The notes: generated by a model not told the origin, from the sequence alone. Shown: positions 25,981 through 35,020, counted from the first letter of the stretch. The stretch: 64,000 nt of DNA from Leifsonia shinshuensis (GCF_022606355.1 NZ_JAHHZQ010000003.1:744001-808000); one strand, 5' to 3'. Numbers and translations: made by a program.

Positions 25981-26026
25981 GGGCTGTCGCCTTTCAGAGA
26001 GAGAATTCGGGAGGTAAGTTCGGTAT

Positions 26027-26056
26027 TACAGATCACGATTCTGTTCTACAGATCAT
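26027..26056 (-). promoter_or_regulatory. Direct-repeat regulatory region of the transport operon
   Basis: TACAGATCA occurs at 26027-26035 and 26047-26055, exactly 20 bp apart. On the minus strand 26056-26044 reads ATGATCTGTAGAA, matching 12 of 13 bases in the iclR leader. A -10-like TGTAAT overlaps the proximal repeat. Confidence 0.55.
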
Positions 26057-26187
26057 TGTGCTCATCAGCCTCCCGGCACACAAGATCAAATCGCCATTCG
26101 CTCCAGAATTAATCCGCTGGAAACGAGCGCGTGTGATCCCCGTTCGAAGGGGAAGGGATGACCGGGCACGCGTCGGGGCCACTGTCG

Positions 26188-26213
26188 CAAAAGGCACCTC
26201 GACGTGCCTTTTG
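26188..26213. terminator. Symmetrical terminator-like hairpin in a divergent promoter region
   Basis: A perfect 10-bp stem CAAAAGGCAC / GTGCCTTTTG around CTCGAC. It has an A-run before and a T-run after, so it could terminate transcription in either direction. It lies 52 bp inside the leader side of the dsbA-like gene. Confidence 0.6.
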
Positions 26214-26235
26214 TACGCGTGTCCGTCACGTTCGA

Positions 26236-26246
26236 TGATGTCATCA
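26236..26246. promoter_or_regulatory. 11-bp perfect palindrome upstream of the DsbA-like gene
   Basis: TGATG-T-CATCA is perfect and lies 22 bases before the start. It may be an operator of the HxlR regulator encoded after the next gene; this is inference from position. Confidence 0.3.
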
Positions 26247-26268
26247 CGCACGATCAGTGAGGTTGATG

Positions 26269-26952
26269 ATGCAACGTGAAGCCCCTCCCACCGCCGATAC
26301 GACTCCCATAGTCATCGACGTGTGGGCCGACCTGGCATGCCCGTGGTGCTACCTCGGCAAGCACCGCCTGACGCGAGCCGTCCAGAGCAGACCCGACGCC
26401 GAACGGTTCACGATCCGGCTGCGATCGTTCGAGCTCAACCCGGACGCTCCGCGGACACCGGAGACGATCGAGCAGGCGTTCATACGGTCGCACGGCGGCG
26501 ACGCTGCCGTGGTGGTGCAGGCGGAACAACGCATCCAGCGCCTCGCACGGCAGGAAGGACTCCCGTTCGACCTCGACCGTCCCAACGCGAACACGTTCGA
26601 CTTCCACCGAGTCCTGCACCTCGCCGCGACACTCGGTCGTGCGGACTCGTTCTTCTCCCGTGTCCAGGACGGACTCTTCGCCGGTTCTCTGAACCCGTTC
26701 GATGGCGAAGCCCTCGTCGGCGCAGCGGTCGAGGCCGGCCTGCCCGGTGAGGAGGTCCGCCAGGTGCTCGCGTCGGACGACTACTCGGACGCGGTGCGGG
26801 CAGACTCCGAGGAGGGGCGGCGACTCGGTGTGACCGGTGTCCCCTTCGTCGTGTTCGATGACAGATTCGCGGCCGCGGGCGCGCAGTCGGAGGCCGGGTA
26901 TCGCGAAGCGCTCGACCTCGCCGCCCGTCCGGCAGCAAGAGAAGAGGAGTAG
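26269..26952 (+). CDS. DsbA-family oxidoreductase (FrnE-like)
   Basis: A 227-residue thioredoxin-fold protein with active-site CPWC at 24-27 and the cis-Pro segment TGVPFVVF (about 190-197). No signal peptide, so it acts in the cytosol, as FrnE-type polyketide/stress proteins do. ATG 26269 has GAGG 6 bases upstream; ATG 26266 is equally possible. It starts a two-gene unit with an SDR, and an HxlR regulator converges on them. The set suggests a redox or electrophile response. Confidence 0.9.
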   Translation: MQREAPPTADTTPIVIDVWADLACPWCYLGKHRLTRAVQSRPDAERFTIRLRSFELNPDAPRTPETIEQAFIRSHGGDAAVVVQAEQRIQRLARQEGLPFDLDRPNANTFDFHRVLHLAATLGRADSFFSRVQDGLFAGSLNPFDGEALVGAAVEAGLPGEEVRQVLASDDYSDAVRADSEEGRRLGVTGVPFVVFDDRFAAAGAQSEAGYREALDLAARPAAREEE

Positions 26953-26955
26953 TAC

Positions 26956-27645
26956 ATGCCCACCATCGCAATCGTCGGCGCCGGCCCCGGCCTCGGTATG
27001 GCCATCGCCCGCACGTTCGGGCGGGAAGGGTTCAGCGTCGCGCTGGTCTCCCGCAACCGCGACAAACTCGACAAGCTGGCGGCCGATCTAGAAGCCGAGG
27101 GAATCACCGCCACTGGTTTCACCGCGGATGTCACCGACCGACCCAGCCTAACCGCAGCACTGACCGCCGCCACCGAGCACTTCGGCTCCATCGACGTCCT
27201 GGAGTACTCACCGGCCGACGCATCGGCCGGTCCTCTGGCACCCGTCGACATCCGCCAGACGACGCCGGAGAACGTGCAACCGCAGATCGAGTACTACCTC
27301 TACGGCGGCATGACCGCGGTCGAGGCCGTCCTCCCCGCGATGCTCGACGCCGGGAGCGGCACGATCATCGTCACCACCGGCGCGGGATCCGTGCGGCCGG
27401 TGCCGATGTTCGGCAACGTCACCGCCGGCGGTGCGGCGCTGCGCAACTGGGCCCTCAACCTCGGCTCCGCCCTGACGAGCGACGCGACCGGCGTCCACCT
27501 GGCCCACGTCGCCATCGGCGTGTGGGTCACCGATGACGCACCCGCGGACAACCATGTCCCGAGCATGTCCCCGTCCGAGATCGCGCCACTCTACTGGGAC
27601 CTGCACACCACACGCGCCGTCCACGAACTCGTCGTGGAAAGGTAG
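26956..27645 (+). CDS. Atypical SDR-family protein
   Basis: A 229-residue Rossmann protein with GAGPGLG at 8-14. The strand VTTGAGS is present, but the usual Tyr-x-x-x-Lys is absent: the segment reads FGNVTAGGAALRNWALNLG. A classical SDR reaction is therefore unlikely without another base; it may bind NAD(P) as sensor or act by a different mechanism. ATG 26956 has GAGGAG 7 bases upstream and follows the DsbA-like stop by 3 bases. Confidence 0.85.
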   Translation: MPTIAIVGAGPGLGMAIARTFGREGFSVALVSRNRDKLDKLAADLEAEGITATGFTADVTDRPSLTAALTAATEHFGSIDVLEYSPADASAGPLAPVDIRQTTPENVQPQIEYYLYGGMTAVEAVLPAMLDAGSGTIIVTTGAGSVRPVPMFGNVTAGGAALRNWALNLGSALTSDATGVHLAHVAIGVWVTDDAPADNHVPSMSPSEIAPLYWDLHTTRAVHELVVER

Positions 27646-27653
27646 CGGACCGC

Positions 27654-28106
27654 TCACTCGGCCGGGCGAGAACCCCCAGCGGCAGACTTCGCCCGGCCGA
27701 CCCCGATCCGGTCATGCAACGCCCGGTTCGAGGCGACCGCTCCGTGGTTCCCCGCCGCCCACTGCGCCAACTGGAGCACCGCCTCCTGCAGCGACCTCCC
27801 GAGATCGGTCAGTTCATACTCCACGCGGGGCGGCATCTCCGCGTACGCCTGCCGCACCAACAGCCCGTCCCGCTCGAGCGCCTTGAGGGTGAGCGTCAGC
27901 ATCCGCTGCGAGATCCCGGGAATGCTCGCCAGCAGATCGGAATAGCGGAGCGCGCGATCGCCCAGCGTGCTGATCACGAGAACGGTCCACTTGTCACCGA
28001 TCCGGTCGAGCACCTCACGGATGAAAGCGCTGTCGGCCGGCCAGATCGCGCACGGGCCGACGACCGCCCCGTCCGCCGCCGGCGGTGCGCCCTCATGCTC
28101 ACTCAC
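27654..28106 (-). CDS. HxlR-family transcriptional regulator
   Basis: A 150-residue winged-helix regulator. The HxlR core is residues about 20-115 (IGDKWTVLVISTLGDRALRYSDLLASIPGISQRMLTLTLKALERDGLL). A single cysteine, C19 (GPCAIWPA), precedes the first helix, the place where redox-sensing HxlR proteins carry theirs. It converges on the DsbA/SDR pair with stops 8 bases apart. A thiol or electrophile signal is a reasonable inference. GTG 28106 is the start. Confidence 0.9.
   Translation of the reverse strand: MSEHEGAPPAADGAVVGPCAIWPADSAFIREVLDRIGDKWTVLVISTLGDRALRYSDLLASIPGISQRMLTLTLKALERDGLLVRQAYAEMPPRVEYELTDLGRSLQEAVLQLAQWAAGNHGAVASNRALHDRIGVGRAKSAAGGSRPAE
27658..27700. terminator. Hairpin within the end of the HxlR gene
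   Basis: An 11-bp perfect stem TCGGCCGGGCG / CGCCCGGCCGA, loop 21, lies inside the last codons of the HxlR gene and 12 bases past the SDR stop. It could end both convergent transcripts. Confidence 0.55.
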
Positions 28107-28244
28107 TCATCAAGCCTACGCACCGGAGAGGCCCCTGCGGTCAGAGACGTCGGGATGGCCGGCTCAGCGGAGGAGGTCGGCGACGGCCGCGATTCCTGCG
28201 CGGATCATGAGGCACGAACAGAGGCGTCGCGACGATCCGCGGAG

Positions 28245-28538
28245 TCAGAGCGAATCGGCGTCGGTGAACCGTGTCAGCGTGGGCGGCTCAGCCAAGTAGT
28301 CGACCAGGCCCGATGCGCCGGGCCCGGCCCGCCAGGCGCGGTAGGCGTCGTCATGCTCGAGGGACTCCCAGCGCTCGACCGCCAGCACGTGTGCGGGATC
28401 GGTGACGTCCGTGACGACCCGCACGCCCAGGCAGCCGTCGAATGCGCGCGTGTCCGCGAGGATGTCATGCAGCGCCAGAGGCCCGTCTTCGAGGTGGTCG
28501 GCCGCAAAGCGTAGGTCGAGGAGGGAGGTGACAGTCAT
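28245..28538 (-). CDS. ABM-like (antibiotic biosynthesis monooxygenase) domain protein
   Basis: A 97-residue single-domain protein. The ferredoxin-like pattern is clear: strand TVTSLLDLRF, helix DGPLALHDILADTRAFDGCLGVRVV, strand VLAVERWESLEHDDAYRAW. Such small proteins are quinol or heme monooxygenases or dimeric binders. The neighbouring genes do not tell its role. It follows the esterase gene on the same strand 231 bases later, after a terminator, so it is probably transcribed alone. Confidence 0.8.
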   Translation of the reverse strand: MTVTSLLDLRFAADHLEDGPLALHDILADTRAFDGCLGVRVVTDVTDPAHVLAVERWESLEHDDAYRAWRAGPGASGLVDYLAEPPTLTRFTDADSL

Positions 28539-28702
28539 GCGGGCGACGCTAGCACCTGATGATGCTCCGGCGGCGGCGGCCTACGGTTCGGTCTCGTCGG
28601 GCTCCTCGCGTACTCCACGGCGACGCCCCGAGGTGCTTCTGGCGAGCAGCGGTGACGCCGGGCGCCGCCAGCGGTCGAGGCGCTCAAGCAGCCCGGCCGG
28701 AA

Positions 28703-28740
28703 GCACCGTGCCGCTGAGCCGAGACCCAACGGCACGGTGC
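28703..28740 (-). terminator. Terminator after the esterase gene
   Basis: A perfect 11-bp stem GCACCGTGCCG / CGGCACGGTGC with a 16-base loop, 29 bases past the esterase stop. Confidence 0.65.
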
Positions 28741-28769
28741 GACGGCCTCCAGGGCCGCCCCGACAGCGG

Positions 28770-30302
28770 CTAACGGGCGATCAGGGCGCGCACCGGCGCC
28801 GCGATGTCGATGTCGTGGACACCATCGGCGTCACCGCCGAAGCGGTGGGGCGCGTTGCCGGCGGCCCATGCCTCCCAACCGGGGTTTCCGGAGTGGGCGA
28901 ACGCCGCCCACGCGGCCATCATGTCGCGCGAGACATCGATGCGGCGCGGATCCCGACCGGTGAGCGGGATGCGGTCGACTGTTCCGAACACGTAGGACAG
29001 GTCGAGGCTGTGGCACGCGCCCAACAGGCCGCCGAGGACTTCTGTGGTCTGATCGAACTGATACGTCCAGACCTGCTTGCCGTCGCTCGCCAGGCGTTCG
29101 ACGAGCGCCACGGCCGGGTCGCGGAAGATGCGTTCGCTGATGCGTCGCGACCAGAGCAGGTGCGGAGGCTCCGCGGGATGCTGGGCGGAGAGGCGGCCGT
29201 AGAGACGCTCACCCTCCCCGGGCTCGTCCTCGTCGAGGAGCCGGACCGCCTGTGCTGGCGTCAGGCCCGTCGTGTACGTCTCGTCGTCGACGAGCAGCAG
29301 CCCGGCCTCGTGCGCAGTCCAACCGATCATGAGCTCCTTTCCGTCGCTCAACTCGGGGTCGGCGAACGGGTCGGCCGGCAGGTGCACCGAGTCGATCGAC
29401 GGCGCGAAGCCCGGGAGGCTGTCCAGCGCGCCCGCGCCGAAGCGCGCGGCGGCGCCCTGGGCGAGGATCACGGCCTGCGCGTCGAGGAGGGCGTCGACAG
29501 GCAGGGTGCGGAGTTCGTCGACCGTCGCGGGTCCGACGAGCAGCGACAGCGCGCGGTCGCGAACCTGCTCGCTCGCGGCGGCGGGCACGGCAGTCGTGAA
29601 CGGGCCGCTCATCATGACCGCACGCGTGAAGAGGTCCTTCGCGGCGGGCATCCCGTGCAAGGTCGCCACCTTGACGCTGCCGCCGGACTGGCCGCAGACC
29701 GTCACGCGTTCCGGGTCGCCGCCGACCTCCCCGATGTTGCGCTGCACCCACTGCAGCGCCGCGACGATGTCGAGCATGCCGGCGTCGGCCGAGTCGGCCA
29801 GGCCGCGGTCGCGGAGGTCGAGGAAGCCGAGGATGCCGAGCCGATGGGTGACGGTGACGACCACCATTCCACCCGCCCGGGCGAGGACGTCGCCGTTGAA
29901 GGTCATCTCGTTGCCGGACCCGTGGGTGAAGCCGCCGCCGTGCAGCCAGACGAGCACCGGAAGTCCCTCGAGCGAGCGGTCGGACGGCGCCCACACGTTG
30001 AGGCGGAGGCAGTCCTCGTCCGTGCTCCCGGCCTCCACGGGCCAGCCGCCGCGGGGGTACAGGAGCGCGAGGGTCCGTGGCCCGTTGGCGGAGGCGTGCG
30101 TGCGCGTGTCGACCTGCGGCGCCGAGGGACCGAACGCGAGCGCGTCGCGCACCCCCGACCAGGGCTCGACCGGCTGCGGCGCGCGGAAGCGGTTGGCGCC
30201 GCCGGTGCTGGCGCCGTACGGCACTCCGAGGAGGCTCCGTACGTCACCGTCGTCCATCCCGCGTAGGGCGCCGGAGTCGGTGTGGATCTCGAAGTAGGGC
30301 AT
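28770..30302 (-). CDS. Type-B carboxylesterase
   Basis: A 510-residue esterase of the carboxylesterase/cholinesterase family. EDCLRLNVWAP (96-106), the oxyanion HGGGF (121-125) and the nucleophile S206 (GQSGG) are canonical; the histidine is in GACHSLDL. No signal peptide, so it hydrolyses an imported ester. It starts one base after the MFS porter stop, under control of the divergent ROK gene. The pair suggests import of an acylated glycoside or plant ester. It is similar to the esterase at 56761-58281. Confidence 0.92.
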   Translation of the reverse strand: MPYFEIHTDSGALRGMDDGDVRSLLGVPYGASTGGANRFRAPQPVEPWSGVRDALAFGPSAPQVDTRTHASANGPRTLALLYPRGGWPVEAGSTDEDCLRLNVWAPSDRSLEGLPVLVWLHGGGFTHGSGNEMTFNGDVLARAGGMVVVTVTHRLGILGFLDLRDRGLADSADAGMLDIVAALQWVQRNIGEVGGDPERVTVCGQSGGSVKVATLHGMPAAKDLFTRAVMMSGPFTTAVPAAASEQVRDRALSLLVGPATVDELRTLPVDALLDAQAVILAQGAAARFGAGALDSLPGFAPSIDSVHLPADPFADPELSDGKELMIGWTAHEAGLLLVDDETYTTGLTPAQAVRLLDEDEPGEGERLYGRLSAQHPAEPPHLLWSRRISERIFRDPAVALVERLASDGKQVWTYQFDQTTEVLGGLLGACHSLDLSYVFGTVDRIPLTGRDPRRIDVSRDMMAAWAAFAHSGNPGWEAWAAGNAPHRFGGDADGVHDIDIAAPVRALIAR

Positions 30303-30303
30303 G

Positions 30304-31590
30304 TCAGCGGACCTTTCTGATCGGGATGATGAAGAACGCGGAGAGCGCGGCGGCGACGGCCGCGAACACGAAGAGCGGCGCGTAGCCGCTGAAGGCGGTG
30401 ATGACGAGCGCGGCGATGAACGGTCCCGCGATCTGCGGACCGGTGGTCGCGACGTTGAGGAGGCCGAGGTCGCGCGCGTTGTTCTCGGCGCGCGGCAGCA
30501 CGAGCGTCATGATCGCCTGGTCGACGGCGCTGTAGACGCCGAACGAGAGGCCGGCGACGATCGAGTAGGCGACCATCCCGCCGAACGTCGGGGCGAACAC
30601 GGGGATCAGGGCACCCGCCGCGACACCGAACGACGAGATGATCACGAAGATCTTGCGCCGGCCGATCCTGTCGGAGAGCGGGCCCGCGATCAGGGTCGTC
30701 ACGAAGGTCGCGCCCATGTTGATCGTCCCGAGCAGCGCGACGGCGCCCGCGGTGTTGCCGCCTGGCAGGTTCTTCGCCCCGATGTAGTCGGTGAGCGTGT
30801 AGAGCTGGTAGGTGGCGATCGTCCAGTAGCCGATCATGATGGCGACCCGTGCCCAGAACGCCCACGAGAAGTCATGGTCGGCGAGGCCGGAGAAGAAGGT
30901 CTTGATCGACTGGCGCTCGCGGGTGGTGGCGTCGGCCTCGACCGCGCGGCCCGCCGTCGGGTCCGGGGCGAGGAAGACCAGCAGCAGCGTTCCGACGATC
31001 AGGAGTGCGGAGATGACCAGGTAGGCCAGCACCGGCCGGTCGACGAAGAACGGTGCGACGTTGAGGCCGTAGATGACGCCGACCGTGGCGGCGATGCCCA
31101 TGACGGAGGACGCGAGACCGCGGCGATTCTCGGGCACGCGGTCGGGCATCACCGCTGTGATGACCGCCTGGAAGGCGCTCATCGTGAGCATCACGCCGAC
31201 GTAGGCCGCCGCGAGCCAGAACAGCTCGGTCATCCCGCCGAGGAGGGCCAGCAGCAGCACGGCGATCACGGCGCTGATGAGCAGCCACGGCGCTCGACGG
31301 CCGAAACGGCTCCTGGTCCGGTCGGAGAGCGACCCGAAGACCGGGTTGCCGATCGCAGCGGCGAGCGCGCCGACGGAGGCCAGGACGCCGTACGCGCCGA
31401 CCTTGCCGCCGTCGTCGATGGCGGCGATCTGGCTCGGCAGGACGATCTGCTGCATCCCCTGGAACACGGCGTACATGCCGGCGTTCGCGAGGAAGAAGGA
31501 GCTCAGGAACCGAGCGCCTCCGACGATCTTGGCGGGTGGTGCGTCAGCGGCGGCGGGCGCCGTGGCCGTCGGCTGGATAGGGTCGGACAT
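30304..31590 (-). CDS. MFS transporter, GPH-like sugar porter
   Basis: A 428-residue membrane protein with about 12 helices. The loop FGSLSDRTRSRFGRRAPW (about 75-92) is the same branch signature as in the porter at 5107-6441. First gene of the porter/esterase operon; divergent from a ROK regulator with an AT-rich dyad between. The substrate is probably a glycoside or glycoside ester that the esterase then cleaves. Confidence 0.9.
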   Translation of the reverse strand: MSDPIQPTATAPAAADAPPAKIVGGARFLSSFFLANAGMYAVFQGMQQIVLPSQIAAIDDGGKVGAYGVLASVGALAAAIGNPVFGSLSDRTRSRFGRRAPWLLISAVIAVLLLALLGGMTELFWLAAAYVGVMLTMSAFQAVITAVMPDRVPENRRGLASSVMGIAATVGVIYGLNVAPFFVDRPVLAYLVISALLIVGTLLLVFLAPDPTAGRAVEADATTRERQSIKTFFSGLADHDFSWAFWARVAIMIGYWTIATYQLYTLTDYIGAKNLPGGNTAGAVALLGTINMGATFVTTLIAGPLSDRIGRRKIFVIISSFGVAAGALIPVFAPTFGGMVAYSIVAGLSFGVYSAVDQAIMTLVLPRAENNARDLGLLNVATTGPQIAGPFIAALVITAFSGYAPLFVFAAVAAALSAFFIIPIRKVR

Positions 31591-31648
31591 GGTGACCTCA
31601 CTGTCAGTGGCATGGCGTGGGAATCACATCGGGTGGTGTGACGCACTA

Positions 31649-31671
31649 TTATTTTCAGAGAACGAAATTAA
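31649..31671. promoter_or_regulatory. Candidate ROK operator
   Basis: TTATTTTC-AGAGAAC-GAAATTAA: arms match at 7 of 8 positions in an otherwise GC-rich region, as in NagC/XylR-type sites. It lies 19 bases before the ROK start. Confidence 0.65.
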
Positions 31672-31689
31672 AAGCAAGAGGGAGCCGGC

Positions 31690-32892
31690 ATGCCCACGAC
31701 GGAAAGCTCGAGCGAGCTGTCGGATCTGCGTCGCCGCAACCTCCGCCGTGTGGCACACCTGGTTCGGGACAACCCCGGCGTCCACCTGAGCGACGTCTCC
31801 GAACGCACCGGCCTGGCGCTCGGCGCTGTGAGCTCCCTCGTCAACGCGCTCGTCGAGGCGGAAGTGATCGACGATGCCGCCGCCTCCGCCGGAGGACGCG
31901 GTCGGCCGCGTCGGACGCTTGCGCTCGTCGATCGCGGCGTCGACCTGCTCGCTGCACGCATCACCCGGTCGGCGATCGACGTACGCTCCGCCACGCTCGC
32001 CGGCAGGATCGTGAGGTCCGAGTCGCGTACCAGCGCGATCCCGTGGAGTATCGATGCCGCCGCCGCGACTCTGGCAGAACTCGCACGAACCGTGGTCGGC
32101 GACCGCCCGCCCGGCTCGCGTCAGCCCAGCATGGTGATCTCCTACCCCGGCGCCGCGATCGGTGACCGCATCGGCGCGAACGAGCTCGATTGGAACCTCC
32201 TCCCCCTCCGGCAACTGCTCGCACCGCTTCGCACGGCCGGGTTCCGCCGGGCCAGCGTGGGGAACGACGGAAGCCTCGCCACGCTCGGCGAGAAGCGAGT
32301 GGGTGCGGCGCGCGGATACGCGAACGCGGCGGTCGTGCTGCTCGGCCGCGGTCTGGGCGGCAGCGCCATCATCGACGGCAAGCTCCTGCGAGGCAGCAGG
32401 AACGCTCCCGGCTTCGGCCACACCCCCGTCGACCCGAGCGGCCCACTCTGCATCTGCGGACTTCACGGCTGTGTCGAGCTCTACGCCTCCCTGCAGTCGA
32501 TCGCCGCTCGACTCGGCGATGCCGACCGCCTGGCGGGCATGCCCTCGGCCGCCTACTCGGCCGAGCTCGACCAGCGAGCCGCGACCGGAGAGGAGCGGGT
32601 GTCGAGCGCTATCGACGACACGCGCACACGGCTCCGCGACTTCAGCGATCTCCTCGGCGCGCTACTCGCGCCGGAGGCGGTGATCCTGACGGGATCGGCA
32701 TCGCCCCTGGCGAGGCACCTCATCTCCGAGCCGCGCAATCCCGTCGGGCCGGTCATGATCGAAGGCGAACTGGGCGCCGACGCGGCGCTTGTCGGCGCCA
32801 TGTTCGCTGCGCAGGACGACGCGCTGGACGATCCACTGGCGTTCGCGGGCGACCGGTCGGGTGGCGCGGCAGGGAACGACGCAGCCGAGTAG
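31690..32892 (+). CDS. ROK-family transcriptional regulator
   Basis: A 400-residue protein: an N-terminal MarR-like helix-turn-helix (about 12-65, NPGVHLSDVSERTGLALGAVSSLVNALV) joined to a ROK sugar-kinase-like domain. The zinc motif CICGLHGCVE (about 257-266) is intact. The kinase motif DxGxT at the start of the ROK domain is not conserved (the segment reads ITRSAIDV), so it is a regulator only. It should sense a sugar and control the divergent MFS/esterase operon through the AT-rich dyad. Confidence 0.9.
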   Translation: MPTTESSSELSDLRRRNLRRVAHLVRDNPGVHLSDVSERTGLALGAVSSLVNALVEAEVIDDAAASAGGRGRPRRTLALVDRGVDLLAARITRSAIDVRSATLAGRIVRSESRTSAIPWSIDAAAATLAELARTVVGDRPPGSRQPSMVISYPGAAIGDRIGANELDWNLLPLRQLLAPLRTAGFRRASVGNDGSLATLGEKRVGAARGYANAAVVLLGRGLGGSAIIDGKLLRGSRNAPGFGHTPVDPSGPLCICGLHGCVELYASLQSIAARLGDADRLAGMPSAAYSAELDQRAATGEERVSSAIDDTRTRLRDFSDLLGALLAPEAVILTGSASPLARHLISEPRNPVGPVMIEGELGADAALVGAMFAAQDDALDDPLAFAGDRSGGAAGNDAAE

Positions 32893-32960
32893 GTGTAGCC
32901 GAGGCTGGATCTGTCTGTGCAGGCGCCCCTGGTGCTCCCCGGCGGCAGATCGCATGCATG

Positions 32961-35000
32961 TCAGAGGTCGAACGAATACACCGGCGAGAGCCCGTATGTC
33001 GCGATCGCGTCCTTGATGAGGACCATCGCCCACAACCCTTCCGCGGTCGACTCCCCTCCCGCGTCAGCCTTGCGTGCGGGAGTCGACGTGGTGCAGGCGC
33101 CGCCGGACAGGACGGGGTTCACCGCGATCTGGTCCAGGAACGCCCCGGAGCCGCCAGGGGTGGACGCCGAATCGGCCGACTTCGCCGCCCACATCGGCCA
33201 CGTGATGTTCGGACTGTTGTCGATCAGCGAGTTGTTCCCGATGAACCAGGAGGCGACCGCTCGTGCCTGCTCCAGGTAACCGTCCCGCCGAGTGATGGCC
33301 GTCGTCCGACCCGACTGCTCCCAGGCCTTGGCGAGTTCGACGAGCCCGGCGACGATCGAGGAGTTGTGGTAAACGATCTGCGTATCGTTCGTCTGGAACG
33401 TCGCCGCCCAACCGGTGATGCTCGGGATCCGCTCGCGCGTGCGCCGATTGTTGCCCGTGGTGTCGGCGTAGTGGTACGCCTGCATGCCGTAGAAGTTGTC
33501 GGCGGAGTAGCTGATGATGTCGAGGAAGCTCCCCAGAGCCGCGTCGGTCTGTCCCAGGTCGCGCTTGAGCCGGTAAGCGCGCGCTAGCGCGTAGATCTGC
33601 ACTTGGCCCCACGCCTGCCAGTTGCCGCTGGCAGCGTCGTCGATGAAGATGCCGTTCCGCCAGTCGCCCGACGAACCGACGAACTGCGTCGCGATCACGC
33701 GATTGATCGCCTGATCGATCTTCGCGTACACAGCGGACTGGGCCGGCGGTCCGTCGTAGCCGTTGGTCGTCGTGGCCAGCGGCGAGTACGTCCCGTAGCC
33801 CGCCCCGATCCACCGGATGCGGAAGTACTCGCTCAGCCCGGCGAGGAAGAAGCTCGCCAGCCGGGTGTCGAGGGTACCCATGTCGTATTGGAGGCAGTTC
33901 GTGAGGACTCGATTCAGGTGGTTCTCCAGGAACGCCGCGAAGAAGGCGTCGTCGCTGGTGAACACCCCGCCTGGACTGGTCGCCTTGACCTTCTGCATCA
34001 TCTGGAGGCCCATCGCCAGCGCCCAGAGTTGGCGCGCGTCCTTGGCGCCCAGGTTGTGGGTGCTGGTGGTCCAGTCCTTCTTGATGTTCGTCAGATACGA
34101 GGTCGGTCCGCTCGTCGCGTCGGAGTAGAGCGGACCGTTGTAGACCGCCGCCACGTCGCTGCCGCTGGTCGCGACGAGGTCGTCCATGTAGACCGAGTAG
34201 GCCGGGTGGGAGACGAAGGGAGGAGCCGGGACGGGAACTCCGCCGCTGGTGATGATCGCGGGGTCGGCGGGATCGCACGCTCCGGGCGCCGACCGCATCC
34301 ACAGGCTGCGGTCGCCTCCCGGCGCGGTCGGGTACGCCGTCCGGCGGTTGAACTCCGTGCGGTACATGTAGTGCGCGTTCTGGCCTTGCACCGCCGGATC
34401 CCACGTGTAGATCGCCGGCGCGTCGAGCCAGGCGAAGTTGTACACCTTGCCCTCCATCGTGGTGAGGTGGCACGTGAACGTCAGGAGCGCTCTGGCCGCC
34501 GTGAGCGACGCGGGCGTGCCGTTGCGGAGGTAGTCCGTGGTCAGAGCGATCGCAGCGCGTGCGGCGTCGTCGACGCAGGCCGCACCCTCGGCCATGTCCT
34601 GGTACACGTTCCAACCGCTGGTCTCCCAGCCGGACTTCGCGACCGCGTAGAGAGCCAGCGCCTGCATCGGCCACGCCGACACGGCCGCGTAGCCTCCGCT
34701 GCCGAGGGCCGCGTCGTAGTACGCGGGCACCGGCCAGGTCACGCCGTGCTGGTCCGGACGTTGGCCGGGACCAGTTCCGGACCCGTAGGTGAAACCCGTC
34801 ACGTGCCCCGACGCGTCGACCGAGCGCGCGTTCAGGAGCTGCCAATCGAGATGCCCGAAACGGTGCAGGTCGTAGTCGTCGAAGCTGACCGATGTCGTCG
34901 CTGCGTACGCGGCGACCGGCCGCTGTGCCGCCACAGCACCGAGTACCGCGACAGATGCGGCCCCCGCGATGAATGTCCGTCGGGTGAATGCGTCGCCCAC
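32961..35000 (-). CDS. Tat-exported protein of unknown family (putative glycan-active enzyme)
   Basis: A 679-residue secreted protein. The twin-arginine signal TRRTFIAGAASVAVLGAVAA (6-25) ends near A33 (AAYA). The rest is rich in helices and aromatic residues (WPVPAYYDAALGSGG, GWAATFQTNDTQIVYHNSS), with repeated Trp/Tyr helix pairs suggesting an alpha/alpha toroid as in polysaccharide lyases and some glycoside hydrolases. I do not recognise the family. GTG 35000 has GAGGAGG 7 bases upstream; the frame to 35087 crosses the operator. A LacI-type site at 35021-35030 controls it with the divergent 709-residue protein. Confidence 0.8.
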   Translation of the reverse strand: MGDAFTRRTFIAGAASVAVLGAVAAQRPVAAYAATTSVSFDDYDLHRFGHLDWQLLNARSVDASGHVTGFTYGSGTGPGQRPDQHGVTWPVPAYYDAALGSGGYAAVSAWPMQALALYAVAKSGWETSGWNVYQDMAEGAACVDDAARAAIALTTDYLRNGTPASLTAARALLTFTCHLTTMEGKVYNFAWLDAPAIYTWDPAVQGQNAHYMYRTEFNRRTAYPTAPGGDRSLWMRSAPGACDPADPAIITSGGVPVPAPPFVSHPAYSVYMDDLVATSGSDVAAVYNGPLYSDATSGPTSYLTNIKKDWTTSTHNLGAKDARQLWALAMGLQMMQKVKATSPGGVFTSDDAFFAAFLENHLNRVLTNCLQYDMGTLDTRLASFFLAGLSEYFRIRWIGAGYGTYSPLATTTNGYDGPPAQSAVYAKIDQAINRVIATQFVGSSGDWRNGIFIDDAASGNWQAWGQVQIYALARAYRLKRDLGQTDAALGSFLDIISYSADNFYGMQAYHYADTTGNNRRTRERIPSITGWAATFQTNDTQIVYHNSSIVAGLVELAKAWEQSGRTTAITRRDGYLEQARAVASWFIGNNSLIDNSPNITWPMWAAKSADSASTPGGSGAFLDQIAVNPVLSGGACTTSTPARKADAGGESTAEGLWAMVLIKDAIATYGLSPVYSFDL

Positions 35001-35020
35001 GTGCGTTCCTCCTCGTTGAG

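Noticed and set aside
23092-26112. A 1006-codon open frame on the plus strand opposite the Opp-type importer.
   Set aside because: It is antisense to four well-defined genes, rich in Arg, His, Asp and Gly without domains; a GC-bias shadow.
26033-26251. A 72-codon minus-strand frame between the binding-protein and DsbA-like genes.
   Set aside because: It covers the operon promoter repeats and the hairpin, and shows no coding bias.
28737-30266. A 509-codon plus-strand frame opposite the esterase.
   Set aside because: Same composition bias; the esterase frame has all catalytic motifs.
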